NCBI GenBank assembly: GCA_002221725.1
Contig: NJFT01000007.1
Coordinates: 372,001-436,000, forward strand
Source of the DNA: Scedosporium boydii
Taxonomy: Eukaryota > Ascomycota > Sordariomycetes > Microascales > Microascaceae
Direction of reading: 5' to 3'
Length of the DNA: 64,000 bases
Shown: positions 47,125-60,099 of the stretch, one piece after another
Layout: every line of letters starts with the position of its first letter
How positions within the stretch are numbered: the stretch's first letter is position 1
Notes under the pieces: model-generated
The model's input: the letters and a program-made list of their open reading frames with translations, nothing else
The model's database searches: none
Told to the model about the DNA's origin: nothing
Program-made: the position numbers and the translations under genes

Positions 47125-47797
47125 ATGTTCAAAGCGCGTGCGCTCGTGGCTTCATTCCCCGCTAGAATCAGTCTGCCTCAAACCTCACGCCATCGACTCA
47201 TGTCGAGCATAACCCCCAACTTCTCCCCCGGCTCCGACACAGCCGCCCTAACCTCTTCCTTGGAGCCGCTCATCTCGCGGTCCGCGAGTCGGTGGAGTCT
47301 GACCCCGAGCGGAGAGGGTATCGAGCGGCCCTTTAAGTTCAAGACTTTCGCTAAGACGTGGGTATGTCTCGTTCAACGCAAGGAACACCCTAGCGATTTT
47401 GTCTCGCCTTCTCCATCATGAAGTTTGCTTTATGCTCAATTTCTTGTAGGATTTTATGACAGCTGTCTCTCTTCAATGCAAACTACAAAACCACCATCCC
47501 GAATGGTCGAACGTAAGCTCCTCTTCCTCGAGACTACCTCCTCCACAGTATCATCCCGGCTCCAGAACCTCATCGCAGTGTTAGGTCTTCAATACAACCT
47601 TCATCCGCTGGACCACTCACAATCCCAAGGGTCTCTCCGAGAAGGACATATCCTTAGCCGTGATCTGTGACGACCTGGCCAAGGCGTTCGGAGAGATACC
47701 ATCTGAGGGAGAGGCGTCGTCTGGGACCCAGTCATCGGACCTGGTTGGCCGTGCCACTAGCTCTGCTGGAGAATGCTGTGCACCTAGGAAGAAGTGA
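47125..47797 (+). CDS. Pterin-4a-carbinolamine dehydratase
   Basis: Three exons, 47125-47361, 47450-47512 and 47585-47797, give 170 residues. The core carries the PCD signature: FKFKTFAKTWDFMTAVSL, then NHHPEWSN at about 93-100, then WTTHNPKGLSEKDI. The paired histidines and tryptophan are the catalytic residues in the family, which dehydrates 4a-hydroxytetrahydropterin to regenerate the pterin cofactor of aromatic amino acid hydroxylases. The N-terminus (MFKARALVASFPARISL...SRHRLMSS) is basic and could be a mitochondrial presequence. A second in-frame ATG (26th codon) would give a short form, so two locations from one gene are possible (inference). The C-terminal 40 residues are an S/G/E-rich tail ending CCAPRKK. 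Introns are 88 and 72 nt. It is convergent with ERG25. Confidence 0.9.
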
Positions 47798-48350
47798 GAA
47801 CTAGGGTGTTTTGTACATGCATGATAGATAAAAATAACACACCGGACTGCCATGTGGTGAGAGTGCGGTCGTTGCAGGTAGTACTTGGCGCTTACACCAT
47901 GCGGACACTATTTTGCAACACTACGAACTAGAAACCTCATTCTCTCCTCAGGACAACGGAACAAATGATCAGAACTTTTTTTTGGTATTAACTCGTAATT
48001 ATTAAAGTGGTCGTAACTATTAGAATCGCCCAGACTATGTGCAGGAATAACAGAAGCAAAAAATGTATGTTCTCATGCCATTCGCAACGCCCAATTCGGT
48101 GATTTTCGGGTAGATCCTTCCCACGGATCCATCGCCATTCTCGTCACAATCATTCTCCTCTTGATAAGGGTCAAGACCTGCGAGGGTCTTAGCCGCCCTA
48201 ACACGGTATCGTCTCTAAACCATCCACAATGACATCTATGTACAGGCCGAACCCATCCTCGCTACTTCAAGTAATGCGAAAGGTGTGTTTCGGCATCTCG
48301 GTTTCCAAACGCAGGGGGGTTAATGATTCGATTCGGTTGGATTATCGAAT
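47798..48350. other. Convergent 3' regions of the dehydratase gene and ERG25
   Basis: AT-rich non-coding sequence with no credible frame. Confidence 0.6.
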
Positions 48351-49533
48351 TTACTGCTTCTTCTTGGATTGGAACTCGGCGAGCTTCTTCTCTCGGCGGC
48401 GCTTGCGGGCCTCCTGGGTAGCCTCGGTGTCCAAGATCTTGTCCCACCACCTGAAGCTGGAAGCGTAGTTGCCGATGAACTTCTCGTGGTGAAGATCGTG
48501 GTGGTCGGCACCGGCCCAGAAGGGGAGGAAGTGCCTCAAGCTCCAGGGGAAGTCGTAACCGCTGTGGGCATCGACGGCCTGGATGAGACGGAGGAAGATC
48601 CACGCGTACATGGTGAAGAGGTGGAGGTCGTTGGTGAAGTAGACCCAGATGGCGGGCGAACCGATAGTGCCGAGACCGAGAATCATGACTTCGATGGGCG
48701 ACGCGTACTCGGCGGTGAGACCGAAGGGAGCCGAGTAGTAGTGGTGGAGCTTGTGGATGGCCTTATAGAGAGGGCCGTAGTGAAGCGACCTATGGGCGAA
48801 GTAGTGCCAGGTATCCTCCATGACGAAGAAGATGCAGATTTGGTAGGCCATCTTCCACATAGGGGGGAAAGGCACGCCATAGTCCATTCCGCACCAGGTC
48901 GCGACGGGATGGAAGAACCAGATCTGAGGGAGTTCGACGGTGAAGTGGCTGAAGAGGACAACGAGAGCACAGTGAGCTTGTTCCTTCAAGCTGGGAGTTT
49001 TCAGCTATCGCAAAAAATCATTGTTAGCGGGATCGATTGTTTGGCGGAAAGACAGCGCCATGGCATCTTTGAGAGCACAACGGGCGATATTAAACATACG
49101 TTCTGAATCTTCCACTTATCGAAGAAGGGGATCATGCCAATGATGATCCAGGGGAGAGATCGGCCGTAGTAGACAGCCTCGTGCATGACGAAGCTCAGAA
49201 TACCCGTGGCAAGGGTGTCATTCTGCATCCAAAGATACCAAGCCTATACGAGAGAACGCGGCATATTAGCGCAAGTCCAATTGATGAAATTGAGAGTACC
49301 AAATCTGGCGGTGTCGGCAGGAATGAGAAAACGTACAGCCCAGAGGCGCTCGGCGATGTTCAATTGGACATTGTACTTGGACACTTCGTCGTACACACCG
49401 AATAGGGTCGTTTGCGTTTGGTTTATATGTATTGTTGAAGAATCGCTGTAAAAGACGGCAATTGTCAGTACTTCTTTTTGTTCGAATCGCTCCGAGACAT
49501 GTCACTTGTCGAGACTTACACGAGAAGATCCAT
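48351..49533 (-). CDS. ERG25: C-4 methylsterol oxidase Erg25
   Basis: Four exons read from 49533: 49520-49533, 49337-49445, 49100-49243 and 48351-49004, giving 306 residues. It has the three histidine boxes of the fatty acid hydroxylase superfamily that hold the di-iron centre: HYFAH at about 156-160, HKLHH at about 173-177 and HHDLHH at about 257-262. Hydrophobic segments surround them ([40 protein letters not shown]). The C-terminus ends KKKQ, which fits a KKXX ER-retrieval signal. The enzyme starts removal of the C-4 methyl groups of 4,4-dimethylzymosterol in ergosterol synthesis, in the ER membrane. Exon 1 encodes only MDLLV; its donor GTAAGT and the first-exon frame fix the start. Introns 74, 93 and 95 nt. 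Confidence 0.95.
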
Positions 49534-50643
49534 CGCGACGGTTTCCGCGGGCAACCCGGGCGAAATTCAACAGAAAACAAGAGCAGAGAGATATCCAGGG
49601 ACAAGAGACGGAGTGAAGAGGAGACTCCCAAAAAAACAAGGAAAGAAAGAAGGAAAGACGCCTACTAATAGACTGAGGGGAGGGGAGAGACCAGAGAGGA
49701 GAGGAAAGAACGAGAATGAGTGGCGAATGTGAAGATGGAAAGGGCGATGGTGATTGAAAGAGACTCTGAAGTTGTTGGGGGCTCCCGAGATTTTATCAGA
49801 TCGCAGGATACATTAGATGATGTATTAATTTTTTGTCAAATTGGGGGGCTTCATTCCAAAAGACGTTGCGAAAAGGTAGTGTACATCGCAATGTGAAGAC
49901 CCCTGAATGAGCCGTAGTATTTGTTAGGGCCGATGGGAAGAATCAGGAGACTTGGGGTACTGGTACGAGATTTTCCTGTCTCCTGAGGGTGCTCGAATTA
50001 GACGACTTTCGCGCCGCACCACCCTTCTGGAGTCCACTGCAAGTACGTACACGCGGAAAGAAGCTCGACGGTTCCTGTCGTTGACTGGTGCGTTGAACTG
50101 GTGGTGCCAGAATAAGTCGAGGTTTCCCTTCTGCTTCCCGGTTCCGGACCCACATCACGAACCCGAATACGAAATATCCACGGCTGCCAACTGTTGACAG
50201 CACTTGTCGTGCCCTCCCTTTCCAAGTCTCGTTGCCAAGAAGCCAAAAATCACTTCATATCGGGCTCATCGGCAAGAGGCCCACCCGCATCGACCGACGC
50301 CATACAAATTACGACAACGGATATTCTCTGCATGTGAGGCAGGCAGACACCAAACACTTTTGCCAATTGCGCTCTTAGTGGAAACAAAACTGCCCAGTTT
50401 CTTAGATTGGTCTCACGGAACCCATTGATACTTTTACCCACCGCCTTTCTTGCGGAATCTGGTCTAGACAAACCCGCATATCTGTTACGACCCTTGCTTT
50501 GCCTGCCTGTAAAGGAAAGAACCGCAACCCATCTCCCCATACTCCCCTGCCCTCGTCGCTTTTTTGCCCTCCCATTCCCGCTGGGACCTATCATCTATTC
50601 GTCAATTCCCAACTTTTTTATTTTTTAAACTCTCCTTCTTCGG
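49534..50643. other. Divergent promoter region of ERG25 and the 416-residue gene
   Basis: Purine-rich leader of ERG25 (49540-49740 on the plus strand), then unremarkable non-coding sequence and a C/T-rich leader before 50644. No gene is supported. Confidence 0.55.
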
Positions 50644-51958
50644 ATGCCTGTCTGCCGGCTCGAGCAATGGGTCCCTCGAATTCGGGTGCCTAGCGCCCCA
50701 CTACGCAGGTCAACCAACAACACAATCTTTTCCCCCATCCCTAACCAATGGCGTGAAGCGCAGCGCGTCTCCTCTTCCGTCGTCTGCCGATTCTCAACCT
50801 CGACCGTGCGATCTGGGAACAAGCCTCGCCGAACTCCTAGATCCACCAACGGGACCTCAGCCTCAAGCTCCATCTTTGATCAGCTCTTTCCCTCCGGTGA
50901 AGTTCCGGGTGCGACGCCCCGCACTACCAGGATCGGTCTGGGTCCTGGTCCTTCGGCCAATGCAAAGTCCCGAGATTGGCTGGTCAGCAGTAATGCCGCC
51001 ACCGGGAAGGATGCATCCGCCGTTGAGGATATCACGTCTGTAAATGAGGGGGATCATGACGTGAATGAAAACCTCGCGGCCCCTGCGGCCAATGAGCCTG
51101 CCGTGCTCATCATCAGGAATGGGAGCAGGTCAACGTTACCAAGTGACTTCTATCGTGTTGCGCCGAGGAGTGCACATCTCGATGGCCGTGCTTGGTCGAC
51201 AATGCAAGGTTCGTTTCACCCTTCTTATGTGGAGGCTTTTCTTTTCGTTTTTTCCTAACACGAGATAAATAGCCATTCAAGCACGGCACCCCGACACGAA
51301 GGAGCCATTGGACAAGTATCTCCTTCACTTCTCCTCCGTGGCAGAAGCCACCGCTTACAAGCACGAACTTGAGCGACTCGTCGCATCCGAAACCACGCCC
51401 GAGGAGAAGGTGCGCATGACCCTCGCGCCGCCAGATGCCTCGCTGATGACCGTGGAGCTCGTCCAGGGAGCCAATGCCGTCCAGCAAATCGCCGGCTCTC
51501 GCCATTCCAAAGACGTCCTTCGCCATGGGCTTGACACGAGGAATATCGTCTTCGTCAAGCTGGACGGCCACCAATTGACCCTGAAGGAGCTCAAGACGCT
51601 AATCGGAGCTGATGGCGAGCGTCGCAACTTGCCGTGGAAACTGAGCTCGTCTTGGGGTAGAGGCGGCATTGCGGTAACCCTAAAGGGTGAGGTACCACGT
51701 GTTGTACCACCACCACCTGTAGCAGATGCAGCCGGGGCGGGAGATCCTGCCGTGGCATCTGCAAGTGACGAGGCCGCTGCGCAGGCCGTGGAGCCTTGGA
51801 AGGAGAAGCACCGGGAAGACCACTTCTCGAGATTCTTTCTCTCTTTCCATACCGTCCATGACGCGCGAAGGTTTATCCGCTCCTGGCATAGACGTAGGCT
51901 CAACGTCAAGGATGATGAGTCTCGTGTAAGCGTAATGAACGCTTCGTTGATATGGTAG
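50644..51958 (+). CDS. Probable mitochondrial protein of unknown function
   Basis: Two exons, 50644-51208 and 51273-51958, give 416 residues. I do not recognise the family. The first ~60 residues are rich in R, S, P and V and poor in acid (MPVCRLEQWVPRIRVPSAPLRRSTNN), as in a presequence. A disordered S/T/P/G-rich region follows. Two ordered stretches look alike in pattern: DKYLLHFSSVAEATAYKHELERL (split by neither intron) near 200 and HFSRFFLSFHTVHDARRFIRSW near 380. Each resembles the last strand and helix of an RRM-like fold, so a tandem RNA-binding protein of the mitochondrion is a reasonable guess. The intron (51209-51272) has donor GTTCGT and a CCTAAC branch point. Splicing joins STMQ to AIQARHPDTKEPLDKY. 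Confidence 0.8.
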
Positions 51959-52604
51959 TTATTTTGTCATTACGAGATACCCCAAGACAAAAGTTAAAAT
52001 AGATAATAGACGATTGATATATCACAGAACTCTTCGCTCGATGCGCAGTGGGAAGAAGGCTACCGTGATAAAAGTCAAGATAAAACAACGACTGGAATGT
52101 CTGTATTAAACCCAGATTGAATACCAAACTCCAAACCAGACAATCATCTCTCTAAATAATAAAACTAACAAACCAAGCTGCCGGTAAAGAGGTAAAGGAT
52201 CCAGTGAAGAGTCCATGGTCAAAGCGACTTTGGGGTGGGGGGGAGGAAAACAAAAGTTGAAGCCGAATCACAAGCACACGACATGAAACTCCGTTTCTCT
52301 TCCGTAGTTTTTCCCTCTTTCAGACATTTGTTGCCTCCCTCGAAAACCTGTGTCTCAAAAAAAGGAAAAAGGGCGTATCAAGCATCTATCTCATTCTTTC
52401 GCGTATCGCCGTACGTTTGCTGTCTTCGGTACAATCGGTGGGGGGAAACTAAAATCGGGGGAGGACGTGGACGAGAACTTGTGGTGATGTATGTTGCGTG
52501 TGTATACGTGGACCGCGGTGTAAAGGTGTTGAACACCGGGCGGATTTGTCGAGAGCAGGCAGGGCGCGAAATAATCAATCAAAGCACCATTATATTCCCT
52601 CCAT
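51959..52604. other. Convergent 3' regions of the 416-residue gene and SEC4
   Basis: Non-coding. A 139-codon plus-strand frame (52235-52654) overlaps the SEC4 3' end and has no family resemblance. Confidence 0.55.
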
Positions 52605-53495
<891 letters not shown>

Positions 53496-55182
53496 CTTGA
53501 TCGGCTGCGATGGTATTCGCTAGTTTTAACTTGGTTCGAATTGTCAGCTCAGCAATGTCGAGGCGTGGTGCAAGTTGGAGGTCTGGAGTCGGTGGGCAGA
53601 ATGCCGGTGCCTGGCTGGTGGTGAAGAGGCGAAAGGGGGGAGAAGTCGATCGAGGCTATCCGGAATTGCAACGTACTCTCTGTTTAAGGCAAGGACGGAT
53701 TTTGTCGGGCGTTGAGCGAATTGGGCCACGCAAGGATAGGATGGAGTGGCGAGTTGTGGTGCTTTGTTGTCGGAGATGGTTGAGCAGTCGTCGCTCAAGG
53801 ACGCTCAATCGAAGCAGCGGCTGGTCGTCTGCAGCAGCGATGCAAGCTGTCTTTTTTCCTGGGGCGTGGAATGGATCTCGATGCGAGTATTCGGCGGTGG
53901 CAGCGAAGTCGCAGAGGGAACGGCTTCAGTGGTCAAGTGGTGACGGTCCCCACCCTTGATCAATGATTGATTTGATGATGTTTCGTTAGGTCCTCAGTCT
54001 AGCGCAGGCTGGACTAGCACTCTAGCACTATCGCGGTGGGGATCCTCGAGAGGCGGTCCTGGCGACAGCGGATATGAGGAGACCGGTTGTTGCGAGGCCT
54101 TGTGTTTCAGGGGAGGGCACGAAAGGCGAGGTTGAAATATTGAAAGACTGTCTTGAGGATAAGCCACCTTCGACGATTCCTGAATTTTGTATGGAGACGG
54201 AGACTTGGATGGCAACGGACGAGAATTAAATCCGGAGCGGACACCTTATGTCATACACATGTAGACAGCCCCAATTGTTGACCATCTTGGAACTCAGGAC
54301 GATAAGTTTGGTGGGAACTTGGAATCGATCAGTGGACCCGGCACCTGGAATATTGGGATCTCTTAGGCGGCTAACTTGGTGCATATGCACTATAGCGCAG
54401 TGGCAATTACTTCGTACAATCGTGGTACGGGCTTGTTGGCTGTTGTGATCAGTGGCTTGGGACTCTGACAGCACGACTGCTGCAGTACAACAGTGACTGT
54501 ATGTGGATGCTGAATGCAGTGACCGTCCTAGATTATGTAACATTCGATTCCATCAACGTTCAAACGACCGCTGTAAACTCAAACTCCGCCAACTCAATTC
54601 CATCCAGACGTCATTCCCATTTCACTAAACAAGAAACTGGCCACATGCACATGCTCTTGTTTTTCCCTGTTCCGTATGAATCTTTGTATAAGACGAGATT
54701 GGCGAGTATAGTCTGGTTGGGACAGGTGCGACTTCGAAACGATATCTGCCGGAAGACTGGACCGTTCATTGTTGGTTCCGTTCTAGTTCCAGCATCACAT
54801 AAGCCAGGTCATCAACAGTAACTACCAGCTGCCTGCCGGGCTAAACAGTGGATCTTGAATATTCCATATCGTCCAATCCACCATTCCGTATTTTCACCTT
54901 CACCTCGTCACCCTCTCTATCTCTGATTCCCTAGGTTTCGGCTTGTGATGAGCTTTCATGACATGATGAGAATACATCTCTGCATCTGATTTAATTCCAT
55001 CCCCTTCTTGAATGTGTGCCTAGACCATCTGTGGAGCTGGGCAATTTTTGCCTGCTGGTTGGGTCACCCACTCTTTTCCGAGGTGTAATCGCGTGTTTTT
55101 ATCCTCAGCTCCAGCTACTTCAAGTATCGAGACACTCACTCACCTTCATGCCATTCCTCGTGGAGCGGCGCAATCCGTCACC
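53496..55182. other. Divergent promoter region of SEC4 and NCA2
   Basis: No supported gene in 1.7 kb. One TACTTCGTA motif lies at 54408-54416. The last 300 bases before 55183 are C/T-rich, as expected for a leader. Confidence 0.55.
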
Positions 55183-57297
55183 ATGTCCGTGATAGGCGAG
55201 TAAGTAATTGATCTGGTTCTCTCATAGGCGGTATTATACTGTTGAGGAGATTGGTTTTTTCGCGGCTTGCTAACTCCCTCTTACAGCCGTGTCTGGGCCA
55301 TCAACACACAGCTCAACTCCATATCGAGAGACCATGACCTGTTCGTCGTCACCGAGGATGAACAGGTCTCTCTCCAGGAGCAGGGCGTGTTGGTTGCCAC
55401 GGCACTCGAGTCGCCTCGAGTAGCCGAATTGGTCCGGATCTTCAAGGCGCTTTCAACGCCTTCATCATCTGACCCTCTCTTACCCACATGGAGGATCGAG
55501 CAGCTTCTCATACAATCTCAGCTCGCTATGCATCATGACACCTTCAAATTCACTCCGGGAGCTGTTGACGGCGAGCTACCAAATCCATTTGAGACTGAAA
55601 TCGAGTGGCTCCTTCTTGCCAAGGCTGCAATGCAGATTTACGGTGCTATTCTGCAGACTCTGATCGACCAGAACATCTCGCTCGAGGACCACCTGTGGTA
55701 TTGGGACGACATATCACGCTCATATAGGCTTGGTTTCCTCCTTTGGCTACAAAAATCTCCGCTTCAGCTGTGGAGCTTCACGAGAGATGTATATTACGAG
55801 AGCACCCATCGTATACGCACCATGTATTCCCCGGAACTCAAACCCGAAGACGAGCTCGACGAAGAACATGTGGCCGTGAGCCGAAAGGACTCTATCAAGT
55901 GCATGTCAATGTCGGATCGATGGAGGAAGTTTTACCACATCGTACGAACAACGGTCCAAGATAGGTCTCTCGTTAACATCCAGGACCGCATCTTATCACC
56001 GATCGCACTATGTCAAGCAGAGGCACGGGAGAAAGCATACCAGATCCGTCGCTTGAAGGAGAATATCGCTTGTGGAGTCGGCGCGCTAGTTCACGAGGGT
56101 CTCGATTTCAACAGGGGAGAATGGAAGGATGTGCTCGAACGAAGCGTTTCACTCATGGAGACAGTCATGGTCCAGACGGCAAACATTGACGGCACAGTAT
56201 CTGATTTCGAAGAGGGAATCTTCCGTTTTGTCGACAATGACCCGGAGCTCTTAAATCAGCTTGACGAGGAACAAGGTTCTTTTCCCCGCCGGCTTGCGAA
56301 CCGGCTGCTCACGATTTTGCAACATCGACTACCTCGCCAGGCCGCCGATACCAAGGCTATAATTAAGACCCACGGGCGTCCATCGATCTGGGTCAGGTAT
56401 TGGCTCCCGGCTACTATCGGTCTCCTCTCGTCGAGCATGATCCTTCGCTTCCTTACTAACCGGAAGGCGGACATCATCCAAGCGATTGCGGACCTTGGCC
56501 TGACCGTTAGGGACTTCTGGAGCAACTGGGTTATTGACCCCGCACGGAAGATTATCAAAACTATTCGACACGATGAGAACCGGGAGCTTACGCTCATGAG
56601 TCGCGACAGTCTCAGGGCAGACCTCGAGAGTCTAGAGCGCATGGTTGTCGATTTTGCCATCGATAAGCCCCATTTCGCCACCGCAGACGGCTCAGTGGTG
56701 GCTCTTACGGACGCTCAGGTGGCTGACATCCGCTCTCGGGTCGTCCACGGAGACGTGACACCTGTTCTCAAGGCCTACGAGAAGGATCTTAGGAAGCCCT
56801 TTATCGGCGCCGTGAAGGGGGACCTCGTGCGATCTCTGCTCATCCAGGTCCAGAAGAGCAAGGTGGACATGGAAGTTGCCCTCGGCGGGATCGACGCCCT
56901 CCTCAAGAGCCAGGAACTAGTCTTCGGCTTCGTCTCCCTCACCCCCGGAATCCTCATCTCCGTCGGCGTCTACCAGTACATCCGAGGCGTAATGTCTGGA
57001 AGGGTAGGCTTGCGCCAGCGCGACAGGACCTCCAAGACCATGCGGGCCGTGCGCACGATAAATCGGATGCTCGCCAAGGCGGATCTGACGCCGGAGAAGA
57101 CTATGACGTACGAGCAGATAGGGAACCTCCTCTGCCAGGTTCATATCCTTCGGAACATTGTACCGCAGACTATGCCGCAGGATACCAGGAAGGACTTCCT
57201 CATTGATCTTGATGAATTGGTTAACTTGCGGGTTGTTCCGTTCCAGAAGAAGACGATGGAGGATATCGTGTTTACCTACGCGAAGTGGCTGCTGTGA
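55183..57297 (+). CDS. NCA2: Mitochondrial ATP synthase expression regulator Nca2
   Basis: Two exons, 55183-55199 and 55287-57297, give 675 residues. The protein has the NCA2 family plan: a helical N-terminal half (including WYWDDISRSYRLGFLLWLQKSP), a first membrane segment WLPATIGLLSSSMIL at about 377, and a second segment GFVSLTPGILISVGVYQYI at about 555. A conserved R-rich C-terminal part follows. In yeast Nca2 acts with Nca3 in expression of the mitochondrial Atp6/Atp8 transcripts and sits in a mitochondrial membrane. The first exon encodes MSVIG plus two bases; intron donor GTAAGT and a TTGCTAAC branch point are clear. The long second exon has no further intron. Confidence 0.93.
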
Positions 57298-57596
57298 AGT
57301 AGTCGGGCAGTCACATCAATGTATTTGTGTGTACGATTCAATATTCTACGCTTCTTGTAGGAGTCAGTGGATGATAGTATATATAGTATCATAGATACGA
57401 AAGGGGTACTTGTTTTCATGCGTCAAGAAAAGAAATACCAGAATAATACCATTTTCTTTTCCCCTTGCAAGCTTGGCAAGCAGGATTAAGCAGAGGTAAC
57501 ATAGAAGAAGAAATACAGGAGTCCCCAAGGCATTATGATAAGTCGTTCACTTTCTACCCAGCGTCTATCATATCTATCATCATGTCGTCCCGACTC

Positions 57597-60099
57597 CTAG
57601 GATTTAAAGTTATGAGACGGCCTCCACTCCGTATACCTCCTCAAAACCTCCGGAGTCACAGACGGCCCCCTCAAACCGATAGCCTTAACCAAATGCTCCA
57701 TCCCAATAACAGCCCCCTCCGTCTCCCCTCCCCTCTCCGTAAACACAACATGGCCCGCCTCGTTAACTAAGCCCCTAATATCCGCGCCAGTATACCCATC
57801 CGTAATGACAGCCAACTCCGCCAAATCCACATCCTCAGCAACGGGCACCTTGGCAGCGTAAATCCCAAAAATCTCCTCCCTTTCCTTGACGTCCGGCGGT
57901 CCCACGAACAAATACCTATCCAACCGCCCCGATCTCAAAAGTGCCGGCTCGATGCTCTCGGGACTATTCGTGGCCGCCAAAACGACGACGTCCTCGAGCT
58001 TTTCGAAGCCGTCTAGCTCCGTCAACAGGGCTCCCAGGACACCTACGCCCACGCCACCCGCTCCGCCGTTACCTTTGGAGGAACCGCCTCCGCGGCGCGG
58101 CGTGAGGCCCATCGTGTCGAGCTCGTCGAAGAAGATGATGGCCGGGGCTGAGGCGGCGGCGCGCTGGAAGAGGCGGCGGATGTTGCGTTCGGTTTCGCCG
58201 ACGTATTGGTTGAGGAGCTCGGGGCCCTTGACGGAGAAGAAGTTGAAGCCGGATTCGGTGGCGAGGGCTTGAGCGCAGTAGGTTTTTGCGCAGCCGGGGG
58301 GGCCGTACATGAGGATGCCTTTGGGGGGTTGGAGGCAGAGGGGGGATTGGCCCTTGGGGGACGTTAGTAAAAACAGGAAAGCATTTTGTACGTACGTACG
58401 AAACCAGTGTAAAAGAAGACGAGGGTGAAACTCACGAGGACTTCTCGTATCATTCTCTGTAGCTCGTTCTTAACCTTCTGTTGCCCACCAATATCCCTCC
58501 AGTGAACCGTAGGCGGCCGCAGGTTAATATCGTGCAACGAGCTCGGCGTCGTCCTCGCCAAAGCGCTCTCCAAATCCTTCCTCGTGCAGGACAAAGGCGT
58601 CTCCGCATCCTTCAGCCCGCTCTTGATCTCCCTCCTCAACCGCCCCACGGCAGCATCGACGGCCGTGGAAGCCAACCTCTCCAGATCCTCAGGGTTAAAA
58701 GCGTACGTCCTCTTCGCCACGTCCAAAAGGATTTCCTCCTTCGCCTCCTCGGGAAGAGGCACGTTGAAAGACTTGAGAATCTCGACCTTGCTCGGCACAT
58801 CGGGGATAGGCAGCGCAATCCCCTTCACAAACCTCTTCAACCTCCTCAGCTCGTGCGGCAGCGAAAAGTAATCCTTACACGTAGCCACGACGGCGACAGA
58901 CGCGCGCCCCGCCTCTGCAGCGTCGCTCGCAAACTTATCCAAGCCCGAGGTTAATATCCCCACCAGCTGCGGCACGGCCCTCTGCGCCGCCTCGAGGATG
59001 TCGTCGAGGTCGTCGATGAGCACCACGCTGGGCTGGTCGAGCTCGGCCTGCACGAGGATGCCGCTCATGGCGCTGGGCGGGGTTCCTTTCTGCGCGCGGA
59101 TGACTTTGAATTTGCCCTCGCAGGCGCTGGCGATCTTGTCTAGAACGAATGTCTTGCCCGTTCCGCGGCCGCCATGGATGGCGATGGCGCAGGATCTCCA
59201 CCGGGCGTCGAGGGATGTTAGGGCGGGGAGGGAGGACTGCAGGTCTGCGAAGAAGTCGTTGAGGAGTTTCATCTGGCGTCCGAGGCCTGGCACGTTCGAG
59301 ACGACTAGCTCGCGACTGCCCGCCGCACTCTGCGCATCGGAGCCCGTAGTGGTGGTCGCTTGGGAAATTTCCACGGTAGTAGCTAGCTCGATTCGAGCGA
59401 GGTTATCTGTCCGTGAGTTGACCGAGATGACTTTGAACTGACGAGCAGTCGTGACAAGCTTGAGCTCGAATACCGCCCCCGGGTATACATACACAGCCCT
59501 TTTCGCTAGAAGGATGGAAAGGAAATAAGTGTCAGCTTCTCCTAGCAAGCGAAAAGATGACGAAAAAGAAGCTATGACTTACTCAAAAACTCCCTTATCC
59601 CCAACTCCCAAAGCGTCCTCTCCCACCCCCTCAATCCCAAATCCACCCCTTCACCCTGCTCCCCGGTAACATCCTCCACAACCACCCTCTCCGCCGCCTT
59701 CTCTGTCGCCACACTCCTATTCGCCGTAATCCTCACCAAGTCCCCCGTATGAAACCCCACGGCCTCCATGAACACCCTCGTCATCTTCACCACATCCCCT
59801 TTCATATCCTGCGCAGAGGGCATCACAGTCGCCTGCCTAATCAGCGGCGTGGTCGTAGTTGCGGCAGCACCACCACCGTTCGGCGTCGCGCCCCCGCTGC
59901 CCCCGGAGACCTCGCCATCCTGGAGCCTTTCCACGCGCACATGCACTACTGCGGCAGGCGCTCCGTACGCGCGCTCGAGAGCCTCGAAACTCGCGCGGTT
60001 GACGAACAAGACGGGAGGCTTGCGGAGGTCCGGGCGGTCTTCGGGCTTGCCAGTCTTGGTTGGCCGGTCAAAGGGCCGGATTCGGCACTCGACTGACAT
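57597..60099 (-). CDS. AFG2: AAA ATPase Afg2/Drg1 (ribosome biogenesis)
   Basis: Three exons read from 60099: 59583-60099, 58436-59505 and 57597-58352, giving 780 residues, the same length as yeast Afg2. There is an N-terminal substrate/adaptor region and two AAA domains. D1 has Walker A GGRGTGKT at about 283-290, but its Walker B reads VVLIDDLDD (about 332-340), with Asp where the catalytic Glu is expected. D2 is canonical: GPPGCAKT at 546-553, FFDELD at about 603-608, LRSGRLDRYLF. D2 (ALATESG.NF..VKGPEL.N.YVGE.ER) and the C-terminal SVTPEVLRRYTEW match Afg2 rather than Cdc48 or Pex1. Yeast Afg2 strips Rlp24 from cytoplasmic pre-60S particles. The second intron has a perfect TACTAAC branch. 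The start at 60099 is the first ATG in frame. Confidence 0.88.
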
